A stretch of 64,000 nt of DNA from Stentor roeselii (lineage: Eukaryota > Ciliophora > Heterotrichea > Heterotrichida > Stentoridae): positions 62,001 through 126,000 of the forward strand of contig RSEH01000128.1 in NCBI GenBank assembly GCA_006503475.1. The letters are read 5' to 3'. The first letter of the stretch is position 1. Every line of letters starts with the position of its first letter. The notes under the pieces are model-generated. The model saw only the letters and a program-made list of their open reading frames with translations. It was not told the origin of the DNA and did not search any database. Positions 45,836 through 53,873 of this stretch are shown piece after piece. Both the position numbers and the translations under genes were made by a program.

Positions 45836-47289
45836 AAAAAGTTAAATATTTTCAAAGAAACTCCCTTCTCAGAGTCGACACTTTCAGTGAATCAGTTTCA
45901 AGTCAACACAGCCGAAGCAGTGTCCAGTACCTAAAAATCCAAAAACTTGCAGAAGAAGCGAATGAAATAAAAAAAAAACGAATAGCTGAAGAAAACAAGC
46001 GAAATCGAATCAAACTAGCCTTGGAACTTCATCAACAGATGTACAATGAACTTGAACTGGCAGCTGTTTGTATTCAAAAACATGTTCGAATGTTTCTGGC
46101 AAAGAAAATTGTCAGGAAAATCATGGCTCAAAAGCTTGAATATGAAAAAAACTTGATTTTACTACAGAAAAATATTGGAGAAATTTGGATGCAGGACTTT
46201 TGTGTTAAGCATATCGCTGCTTTTCGAATTCAGAGGTTTTGGAAAGGCTTTCGAAAGTACCCTCCTAAGATAGACCTCGTCAAAAGACTTGTTAAGACAT
46301 TCTTAGAAAATAAAAATTTTAAAAAAGTTCAACTTTTGAAAAATTTTCAAAGAAAAACAGCTGAAAAACTTGGGTGTTTAAATAGAAAATTTTTGGATAA
46401 GATACAAGGAATTGCTTTTTTTAACTGGAAAAATTTTCAGGTTTTTGAGTCAAGTGAAAGTTTTGAATCGCCTGATCCGAACGTGGAAGAAACAGTTGAA
46501 ACCTTAAAATCCTCTAAAATCACTGAAAACCCTTTAAAACCCGAAGAAAATCCATTAAAACCCGAAGAAAACCCTTCAAAACCCGAAGAAAAACCATTAA
46601 AACCCGAAGAAAAACCATTAAAACCCGAAGAAATCCAAAAAATTCCCATATCAGAAAAACCAAAACTATTAAAACCAGAAATCCTCCAAAAGTTTCCCCA
46701 AATCCCAGAATACCCAAAACCTAAAAACTTCATCTTAAGCGAAGCAAATTTTCACAGGGCTACTTTCGCATCAAAAGGTAAAAGATTCGACACTCCAGAA
46801 GAAGTCCAACCCACAAAAAAATCCAAAAAGTTGAAAACCTTAAAAACCCGAAGACTTTTAAAGCAAACCACTTCTCGTCTTGTCTACATTCACGAAAAAA
46901 ACCAAGAAAACCAAAAACGCGAGCAATCAGCAAGACCCCGAATGACCTCTGAAGTAAAATTTCGAGTTCCAGCAATTCCCCAGTTATCTTCAATTCCAAG
47001 TAAAATAAGAGAATCTCTTTTAAAGCGAGCTCAAAGAAGCACATCATTCAGCGTCGAGCGAAAAGAGTCTTTCCGAAAAGACGAGGAAAAATCAGAAGAC
47101 CAAGAAAAAAGTTCAGAAAAACGAGAAAAACAAGAAAAACAAGAAAAAACTCAAAACAACCTCCCAACGTTAAACTTTCAACAAGCCCTACCCGACCTTT
47201 TCGGTTTCCTTGAAAACTACGGCCCGAACCTCCGTAAAAATCCAGTCATTCAAAGCACTACAGGTCTTATAGTGCATCGTTTAAAATAG
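45832..47289 (+). CDS. IQ-motif protein with a KPEE repeat
   Basis: The 485-residue protein has a coiled-coil N-terminal part and two IQ motifs (AVCIQKHVRMFLAKK near 83 and AFRIQRFWKGFRK near 130), so it probably binds calmodulin or centrin. Residues about 233-267 are five near-perfect copies of a 7-residue KPEE(N/K)PL unit. The C-terminal part is rich in K and E. It is a likely cytoskeletal protein of the cortex or basal body, where centrin is abundant in ciliates (inference). The start codon lies inside the last copy of the upstream 103-bp repeat. Confidence 0.75.
   Translation: MEKVKYFQRNSLLRVDTFSESVSSQHSRSSVQYLKIQKLAEEANEIKKKRIAEENKRNRIKLALELHQQMYNELELAAVCIQKHVRMFLAKKIVRKIMAQKLEYEKNLILLQKNIGEIWMQDFCVKHIAAFRIQRFWKGFRKYPPKIDLVKRLVKTFLENKNFKKVQLLKNFQRKTAEKLGCLNRKFLDKIQGIAFFNWKNFQVFESSESFESPDPNVEETVETLKSSKITENPLKPEENPLKPEENPSKPEEKPLKPEEKPLKPEEIQKIPISEKPKLLKPEILQKFPQIPEYPKPKNFILSEANFHRATFASKGKRFDTPEEVQPTKKSKKLKTLKTRRLLKQTTSRLVYIHEKNQENQKREQSARPRMTSEVKFRVPAIPQLSSIPSKIRESLLKRAQRSTSFSVERKESFRKDEEKSEDQEKSSEKREKQEKQEKTQNNLPTLNFQQALPDLFGFLENYGPNLRKNPVIQSTTGLIVHRLK
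46529..46633 (+). repeat. in-frame 21-bp coding repeat, about 5 copies
   Basis: The units read roughly CCATTAAAACCCGAAGAAAA with small changes and encode KPEE(N/K)PL. They are so alike at DNA level that recent expansion or contraction by slippage is likely. Confidence 0.85.
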
Positions 47290-47294
47290 TTAAA

Positions 47295-48758
47295 ATGTTT
47301 AATACCTTAAAATCGCTAAAAAGAAGACTTTCTAAAGTTTTTCCTTCTTCAGACGCTGCAGTTGCAGATATTCAAGACTCTTCAATTCTTCTCATCGGAG
47401 GCTTCGGGGTTTGTGGAGTTCCTGAAAATTTACTCAGAGCTATTTCTAGGAAAAAAGTGAAAAAACTTGAAATTTTCACAAATCTTTCAGGAACGAATGA
47501 CTATGGACCTGGAATGCTTGTTTCTGCGAAACAAGTTGAAAAGTTTCATACTTCTTATGTCGGTGCTAATGAAGAACTTGTCAGGCAGTATCTGAATGGA
47601 GAAATAGAACTTGAACTTATTCCTCAAGGCACTTTAATTGAGAAATTTCGAGCTGGAAGCATGGGAATCGATGCTTTTTTTACACCCACTGGCGCTGGAA
47701 GTCTTGTTGAATTTGGAGGAATTCCCCAAAAGTATCGACTTGGAGGAGGGCAAGTGGAAAAGTACTCAGAAGCTAAATTGACTAGAGTTCGGAATGGAAA
47801 AAAATTCTTACTTGAAGATGCGGTTAAGGGACATGTTGCTATTGTTAAAGCTTGGAAAAGTGATTGTTTCGGAAATCTTGTTTATAGGAAAACTGCGAGG
47901 AATTCTAATGGGGATATTGCTGGAGCTGCTGATGTTACTATTGCGGAAGTTGAGGAAATTGTACCTTTGGGAATGATTGATCCTGATCAGATTCATACTC
48001 CTGGAGCTTTGGTTACGAGAGTGGTTAAAGGTGAATACTACGACAAACCCATCGGCTCCTTAACTCTCAACACCGGCGAAGGAGTAAAAATCCCAGGAAG
48101 TCCAGATCAAATCAAGAAAAAGCTTCAAATAACAAGAAGGGCAGCAAAAGAAGTAAAAGACGGAATGTACGTCAATCTAGGAATAGGAATGCCAACTCTT
48201 ATTCCTAATTTCATCCCAAACAACATTAAAATAGTCATCCACGGCGAAAATGGTCTTCTGGGCATCGGGCCCTACCCTCGTCCAGGTGAACAAGACTCAG
48301 ACCTTACAAATGCCGGGAAAGAAACAATCACAATGGTTGAAGGCGCTTCAACTTTTTCAAGTAGCACTAGTTTTGCAATGATCAGAGGAAATCACCTTGA
48401 TTTGACCATTCTTGGAGGATTACAGGTTTCACAAAATGGGGACTTGGCAAATTGGATTGTTCCTGGAAAAATGGTCAAGGGCATGGGGGGTGCTATGGAT
48501 TTAGTGAGTAGTGATACGAGAGTTGTGGTTTGTATGGAGCATACATCCAAAGGAAAAAGTAAAGTGGTAAAAACCTGTTCACTACCAATAACAGGTAACA
48601 AATCCGTCCAAACCCTAATCACCGAATGTGGAGTCTTTGAATTCCACTCCTCAATGATCCTAACAGAGCTAGCAGAAGGTCTGGACTTAGCAACTCTAAA
48701 GTCTCTAACCGATGCAGAATACGAAATTAGTTCTAGTCTAAAAGTAATGCAGCAATAG
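47295..48758 (+). CDS. OXCT1: succinyl-CoA:3-ketoacid CoA transferase (SCOT)
   Basis: The 487-residue fused alpha/beta enzyme moves CoA from succinyl-CoA to acetoacetate in mitochondrial ketone-body use. The alpha half has SILLIGGFGVCGVPENL and FTNLSGTNDYGPGMLV; the beta half has the catalytic Glu in GENGLLGIGPYP and the end LANWIVPGKMVKGMGGAMDL. The N-terminus (MFNTLKSLKRRLSKVFPS) is basic and fits a mitochondrial presequence. The gene starts 5 bp after the IQ gene stops, and its own stop abuts the stop of the opposite-strand p62-like gene with no base between. Confidence 0.96.
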   Translation: MFNTLKSLKRRLSKVFPSSDAAVADIQDSSILLIGGFGVCGVPENLLRAISRKKVKKLEIFTNLSGTNDYGPGMLVSAKQVEKFHTSYVGANEELVRQYLNGEIELELIPQGTLIEKFRAGSMGIDAFFTPTGAGSLVEFGGIPQKYRLGGGQVEKYSEAKLTRVRNGKKFLLEDAVKGHVAIVKAWKSDCFGNLVYRKTARNSNGDIAGAADVTIAEVEEIVPLGMIDPDQIHTPGALVTRVVKGEYYDKPIGSLTLNTGEGVKIPGSPDQIKKKLQITRRAAKEVKDGMYVNLGIGMPTLIPNFIPNNIKIVIHGENGLLGIGPYPRPGEQDSDLTNAGKETITMVEGASTFSSSTSFAMIRGNHLDLTILGGLQVSQNGDLANWIVPGKMVKGMGGAMDLVSSDTRVVVCMEHTSKGKSKVVKTCSLPITGNKSVQTLITECGVFEFHSSMILTELAEGLDLATLKSLTDAEYEISSSLKVMQQ

Positions 48759-49601
48759 TTACTTATGCTGAGCAAGCAATAAGTTCAAGGCACTTTGAAA
48801 GTTATTTTTCGAGTAAGATAAAGCCTGAACGGCAATATCTTTCGAAAATCCCATTTCACAGAGTTTTTTCAAATTAACCCCGACTTCTTCTTTCGGCTCT
48901 GCCTGAGCGATGACTTTTTCCCTAATAAACCTGAGAGCTTTTGAGTCATGTTCAACTTTTTCAGTCCTGACCTTCTCCGACCCTTCAAAATCCTGCGAAG
49001 AGCGAATCTTGAAAAAAGGATGCTCGTGATTTAAACTTTCTTCACAATCTTCACAAAATTCAACAGGACACTCGGAGCACTTATACCTTATCCCGATGAT
49101 TGGAGAGGATCTACAACCAGCACAAGTGACTCCAAAATGTTGAACAATCGACTTTTTTTCTTTTTTTTTCTTCATTTCTTCTTTTACCAGGTTTCTAATG
49201 CTTTCCAAAAGGACTGGATCTGAGTTTTTCTCAGAAGATTCTTCGAAATCTTGAATGTTTAAATCAGAAAGAAGTACTTTCGAGCTTTCCAGGCAGGAAG
49301 ACTCGTCATTTGACTTGAAAGGTAAAACTAAAGATTTTTCATTACTGATAAGTCTAGAACTAGTCAGGTTCACAGGCAAGTCAATGTAAAAAGTAGCGAG
49401 TTTTTCACAGGAGTTAAGAAAATCCAGGTACTCGTCATTTGTGGCGATAGACACCAAGTCACCCTCGTCATCTTTGTACCTGATGCTTACCTGTCGACTT
49501 CCAGTGACTTCAAATAAGTACCGTCTGAACGCCTCCAGATCCCCAGGGGCATGTTTTGCCCTTCGACAGTCAGAAAGAAAAAAAACTTTGATCGCGACCA
49601 T
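48759..49601 (-). CDS. PB1-ZZ-UBA protein, p62/SQSTM1-like autophagy adaptor
   Basis: The 280-residue protein has three domains in the order of p62: PB1 (about 1-78, with the acidic OPCA part YKDDEGDLVSIATNDEYLDF), ZZ zinc finger (about 155-203, CAGC, CSEC, CEDC, HEHPFF) and C-terminal UBA (about 240-278, LCEMGFSKDIAVQALSYSKN). This would bind ubiquitinated cargo and oligomerise. No NBR1/FW domain is present, although many protist adaptors have it. I could not identify a clear LC3-interacting motif in the linker. Confidence 0.85.
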   Translation of the reverse strand: MVAIKVFFLSDCRRAKHAPGDLEAFRRYLFEVTGSRQVSIRYKDDEGDLVSIATNDEYLDFLNSCEKLATFYIDLPVNLTSSRLISNEKSLVLPFKSNDESSCLESSKVLLSDLNIQDFEESSEKNSDPVLLESIRNLVKEEMKKKKEKKSIVQHFGVTCAGCRSSPIIGIRYKCSECPVEFCEDCEESLNHEHPFFKIRSSQDFEGSEKVRTEKVEHDSKALRFIREKVIAQAEPKEEVGVNLKKLCEMGFSKDIAVQALSYSKNNFQSALNLLLAQHK

Positions 49602-49670
49602 ATTCTTAGCTTATTCGAAGAAAAAAACTTCCACAACCGGTTCGATCTTTTGAAAATCTAAAAAAAATGA

Positions 49671-51011
49671 ATGGTTATAATATTAATGTTGAAATTGTTG
49701 ACAATTCTTTTCGTTGTCCTTCCGATGATTGTCTCGTCAGAAACTAGTTTATGCAGACATGACGCCGACTGTGGTCTGCAGTATGAGTGTAAAAATCAAA
49801 TATGTCTTCATAAATCCTTTAATCCGATGCAACCCACTGAGTACCTCGGTAGCGTCTTAGTCTTCCTCATGAGTGCCTTAGCTAATTCCACTGGCATAGG
49901 CGGAGGGGAGATCATGGTACCTTTGTTGATACTTTTATTCTTTTTCGATACACACTCAGCTGTTCCTTTGTCTTTGGCTATCATGCTTGGAGGCAACTTC
50001 ATCAAAACTGTACTCAGGATTCCTGAAAGACATCACGAAGTCGATCGACCAATGATCGACTATCACCTAGTTGCTCTAACCTTAGCCCCTTTACTAGTAG
50101 GAGCCACTTCCGGCTTCCTGATAAATCGAGTGCTTCCCGACTGGTTGATTCTGTCCTTAATGACAGGCCTTCTGTTTTACCTGACAGTCCACATCGGCTC
50201 TCGGGCACAGAAAAGCTTGACTCACAAGAAGAACAAGAAATTTGCAGTGATCAATGAAATCACTTTACCAGATTTTCATGATATCGTTGCAAAGCCTCTC
50301 GTCATTCCAGAGATTTTCCCTCATAGGCCGATTATTGCGATTCTTGCGATTTACACATTCAGCATGGTTTTCGTATTTGTCAGAGGAGATAAAAATGAAG
50401 CGAGTATTTTAGGAATTACTTATTGTTCTACTGAGTTTTGGATTGTTATCTCTTTGAGGGCCTTGGTGCTGCTTTTAGTGTCGATACTTGGTATCAGAGT
50501 CATGATCAGGAGAAGTGGTGAATTGCGTGATAATAATTACAGCTTTGCCCATGACGTAAAATGGAACATGAAAAAAACAACATTTGTAGTCTCAATGGGA
50601 ATCTTAGCCGGTTTAGGAATCGGAGTTCTGGGTATCGGAGGGAGCGCAATAATAAACCCAGCGATGGTTTTCGTTGGAGTCCATCACGATGTAGCCAGAG
50701 CAACAGTAGGTGCCGCAGTATTTTTGACCTGTTCAGTTACTTTAATCCAATACATGATCGCAGGAATGTTAAACAAAAGTTACGCCGTTTGGTTTTTCAT
50801 CATTTCCCTTCTCGGCGCAAGTGTCGGTAGTTGGATAATCACCTACGTTGCAAGGAAGTTTGACAGAAGACACCTTCCATTAATCACTCTTTCTGTGATT
50901 TTAGGAGTAACGACATTGGTGACGCCCACATATGTGATAACGAACATAGTAAACGGAATAACAAGTGATAACTTCCAGTATGGATTTAAAAGTATCTGTG
51001 AAGTTGATTAA
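49671..51011 (+). CDS. TauE/SafE family membrane transporter
   Basis: This 446-residue protein starts with a signal-like hydrophobic segment, then a short Cys-rich extracellular piece (CRHDADCGLQYECKNQIC), then two halves of TauE/SafE type: STGIGGGEIMVPLLILLF and GVLGIGGSAIINPAMVF carry the family GGG/GGS glycine motifs. About 8-9 membrane helices are visible. Family members are thought to export sulfite or other organosulfur anions in bacteria; the eukaryotic role is less known. ATG at 49671 or 49686 could be the start. Confidence 0.85.
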   Translation: MVIILMLKLLTILFVVLPMIVSSETSLCRHDADCGLQYECKNQICLHKSFNPMQPTEYLGSVLVFLMSALANSTGIGGGEIMVPLLILLFFFDTHSAVPLSLAIMLGGNFIKTVLRIPERHHEVDRPMIDYHLVALTLAPLLVGATSGFLINRVLPDWLILSLMTGLLFYLTVHIGSRAQKSLTHKKNKKFAVINEITLPDFHDIVAKPLVIPEIFPHRPIIAILAIYTFSMVFVFVRGDKNEASILGITYCSTEFWIVISLRALVLLLVSILGIRVMIRRSGELRDNNYSFAHDVKWNMKKTTFVVSMGILAGLGIGVLGIGGSAIINPAMVFVGVHHDVARATVGAAVFLTCSVTLIQYMIAGMLNKSYAVWFFIISLLGASVGSWIITYVARKFDRRHLPLITLSVILGVTTLVTPTYVITNIVNGITSDNFQYGFKSICEVD

Positions 51012-51111
51012 TTTAACTGGATAAAAGTCTTTTTTTAATAAGCAAAAAATGAATTTCTGTAGATTATCTGATTTTTAAGTTTTTGAAAAGGAAAGTTGTT
51101 TTAGTTGAAGA

Positions 51112-52326
51112 ATGATAATAATTATTATGGTAAGTCGAAATGTTATTTGTTTTTGCAAGTTCGAGAATTTATTTATTTGTGAATGTGATGTTAATCCTGT
51201 TGACTTTGCTAGTCTTTCACCTATTGTTAAGGAAAAGGTTAAAGAATATACAAAGAAATCTTTGAAAAATGCTGAAATAGAACAAGCTTTTAAGATGAAA
51301 TCAATCGGAGGTGAAATTTCAAGAATGTTGAATACTAATAAAGAACTTTTTGTAGCTTCTCAGCATCAGAACTTTAGAGGAGTTATTTTTAAAGATATTA
51401 ATGAAAGAATGGGAAGACTAATCAATCAACAAAGGAAAGATCAGAAGGTATTTATGAAAGTTAAGAAAAAAATAAAAAGATTTAGTAAATTCCTAAAACT
51501 ACACAACAATAACTATCAAACAAGTCAAATATTAACTAAAGTACTTCATAAACTTGGAGTTTTCTTGTATTCAGTATTTCGTCCTAATAAACTGATAATT
51601 TTTGAATGCATCACGAAACATATAAGTTCATCTATCATCAACACCTTTCCTGAATTTAGCAGCTCTGGCTTAATATGTAAAAATGATAAAGACTCTTTTT
51701 TTTACCTGAAAATGAAACACAATATATCAGATTGGATATTTGAAAATATGATCATAAATTTCTCTAAAAAAACAGTCGATTTTATCAGTCATTGCAATTT
51801 TTCCCAGTTTCAGACAAGTAACTTAGTTCGGGTTAATCAAAAAATTTATGTTTTTGGAGGAGTTGACCAAAATAGATCGATTCTGGTTTTTTCTGAATAT
51901 TATGATGTTGAGAGGAAGGTGTGGGTAAGGATCTGTCCTTTGCCTAAACCTGATTATAGCTTTTCGAGTACTTTATTAGGTAATTATCTTTTAATTGCCA
52001 GCAGATATTTTAAATACTGCATTTTTTATGATCCAGAATTTGATAAATATTATGAGGCTAATTATGATGGGAATAGAGATGAGAAGATTTTGGCTTCGGT
52101 TACAATTTCAAATAATGCTTATTTGATTGGTAGCAGGAATATTTGTTATTATGATCAAAACTATAATTTTGTTGAACTTTTCGCCAATACGGTCTTCAAT
52201 ATGCATACGAAAATAAGGGATAGTGTTGTAATAGATGATAAGGCTTACTTGCTTACAGTTGATAATAATGTATTTTGTTTAGCGCCTCATGATTTTACTT
52301 TACAGAGGATCTGTGAATTAGGATGA
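51112..52326 (+). CDS. Kelch-like protein with helical N-terminus
   Basis: The 404-residue protein has a Cys-rich first part (ICFCKFENLFICECD), a helical basic region (about 20-150), and a C-terminal half with Kelch-like blades, best seen in KIYVFGGVDQNRSILVFSEY followed by WVRICPLP and YSFSSTLLGNYLLIAS. Such Kelch proteins form large families in heterotrichs and bind partners, often in degradation or cytoskeletal complexes. Codons are much more A/T-ending than in the genes before it, and this gene opens the AT-rich, gene-poor part of the window. Confidence 0.7.
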   Translation: MIIIIMVSRNVICFCKFENLFICECDVNPVDFASLSPIVKEKVKEYTKKSLKNAEIEQAFKMKSIGGEISRMLNTNKELFVASQHQNFRGVIFKDINERMGRLINQQRKDQKVFMKVKKKIKRFSKFLKLHNNNYQTSQILTKVLHKLGVFLYSVFRPNKLIIFECITKHISSSIINTFPEFSSSGLICKNDKDSFFYLKMKHNISDWIFENMIINFSKKTVDFISHCNFSQFQTSNLVRVNQKIYVFGGVDQNRSILVFSEYYDVERKVWVRICPLPKPDYSFSSTLLGNYLLIASRYFKYCIFYDPEFDKYYEANYDGNRDEKILASVTISNNAYLIGSRNICYYDQNYNFVELFANTVFNMHTKIRDSVVIDDKAYLLTVDNNVFCLAPHDFTLQRICELG

Positions 52327-52889
52327 TCTTTATTAATTTTGATGAGTATAATTAAGTCAAGATAAGGGTTGATAATTTAGTGTAAATCAATAGAATTTTC
52401 GTATGTTTTAAATATATATTATAGAGTTATAGGATTAAATTAATATGATTTAATACTATTGATTAATTGTAAAAGAGTCTTATTAAGTAAAAGCTAAGTC
52501 TTTATTATATAGTTGATTTTAATAGACTTTTGATGAGTTAAGTAAATATAAAATAGTTATAGAATTAAAATTCTATGGATTATATCATTTAGTGTTTGTA
52601 AAGCGTGAATAAAATCAATGATTATGTAATTTTAGAAAATTGTTTTTAAAATTCTATTACATTTTCGATATGTAACCATTAAGTTGTTTATTTCATTAAT
52701 ATTATGTTGAACTGACTATTAAATACAAATTACTGTTTATATTAAACAATTTAATTATTATCCACAAAATAATCAAAAGCCCTAGCACTATTTAAAATTA
52801 ATTCTATAAATAGTTTAATCTCTCTATTCTCAATAATTTTTTATTCTAGTTAGATTTTCATTTGAAATAAATGAAAAAACTTGCTATTA
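52327..52889. other. AT-rich spacer, no gene seen
   Basis: The spacer is unusually long for this window and very AT-rich. No RNA gene or repeat was found. It may contain decayed sequence upstream of the pseudogene, but no homology to the flanks of the intact kinases was visible. Confidence 0.45.
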
Positions 52890-53327
52890 TTTTTGGATTT
52901 CATATGGGCATCAAACCTGAAAATATTCTGATCGGAAGTGATGGCTATGTGAAAATAATTGACTTCAAAAGTTCAAATTTTAAGTTTAAAGGAGATAATT
53001 TCCTAAGAATTTACATGTGGGGAGTCAAGGATATAACAGTCCAGAAAAGCGAGATGTTATTTTAAATCAGTGCATGCCAGTCAAGTTATGACCCTGAAAA
53101 ATCTGATATTTTCTCCTTAGGTCTTATCTTATATCAGATAATTACTTTAACTGCGCCGATTATCTATCTGGTTGTCTTAGAATTAGAAAATGAAATTAAT
53201 CATATTTAGCATACAGATTAAAGTATAAAATATCTCGTCAATAGCATGTTGATGAAAAATCCTCTTGAACAGTTTAATTATGAAAGAACTTTCGTTGTTA
53301 TTGAAGATATTGTTAAAAAATCAATAA
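52890..53327 (+). pseudogene. broken protein-kinase copy (C-terminal lobe only)
   Basis: This stretch aligns by eye with the last third of the kinase at 53874-55520, from its catalytic loop (HMGIKPENILIGSDGYVKII) through SYDPEKSDIFSLGLILYQII to the end. There are in-frame stops (for example TAA after SEMLF at 53063 and TAG near 53208) and frame changes, and the activation segment is shortened. The catalytic Asp is Gly here. It keeps KPEN where the intact neighbour has KPDS, so the neighbour's change is the newer one. The N-terminal two thirds of the gene are missing. Confidence 0.85.
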
Positions 53328-53786
53328 AAGGTGATTATTATATCTAAATTTAGAATAGATTGATATATTTTTTACTTATATTAGCGGCTATGACAAATTT
53401 ATATGATTTACTTCGAATTGACTTACATATTAATAGGCTTAATGTTTTGTTTAAATTAAAGACTGCTTTAGTAGGATTGTTTTTTTACTTTGTTTTTATA
53501 ATGATAATATATAAGCACAATATTTCGGCCAATTTTTTATCATTATCTGATTATAATTCACAAGCGATTCAGATGAATTAAGTAGTTTAATCAAATATTT
53601 AGAATCAGAAAGACTTGTTATGTATACTAAAATAGGGAAAAAATGTAAAGATGAATACATGAATCTCTTATATTATTTTACAGATAATTAAAAATCTTAA
53701 TTTTGGTTTGATGAATATATAAAATCATCAAGAAATTCCCTAAAATTTTAACAAAATTGTCACTGAAGATTATAAATTTAATTTTC
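53328..53786. other. spacer partly homologous to the 3' flank of the next kinase
   Basis: The bases after the pseudogene match those after the intact kinase (for example AATTTAGAATAG against AATTTAGCATAG, and a shared ATAGGCTTAATGTTTTG at about 53437 and 55605). The duplication therefore extends at least 120 bp past the stop. The rest has no recognisable gene. Confidence 0.65.
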
Positions 53787-53864
53787 ATTGTCTATGTTTA
53801 TTGTCTCTGTTTATTGTCTATATTAATTGTCTATATTAATTGTCTATATTTATTGTCTATATTT
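53787..53864. repeat. 13-bp tandem repeat x 6 (ATTGTCTATATTT-type)
   Basis: Six copies of a 13-bp unit, ATTGTCTATATTT with variants, end 9 bp before the kinase ATG. The unit has no stop in one frame, which makes the open frame run back through it. It occupies the likely promoter or leader of the kinase gene. Confidence 0.85.
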
Positions 53865-53873
53865 ATAAATAAA

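Noticed and set aside
46437-46733. Antisense ORF rich in Gly/Phe/Ser opposite the KPEE repeat
   Set aside because: It is the shadow of the repeated IQ-protein codons.
53360-53581. Small hydrophobic ORF after the kinase pseudogene
   Set aside because: It overlaps sequence homologous to the 3' flank of kinase 1 and has no family resemblance.
53757-53873. Hydrophobic N-terminal extension of kinase 1 (looks like a membrane helix)
   Set aside because: It begins at a non-ATG codon and is the translation of the 13-bp repeat.
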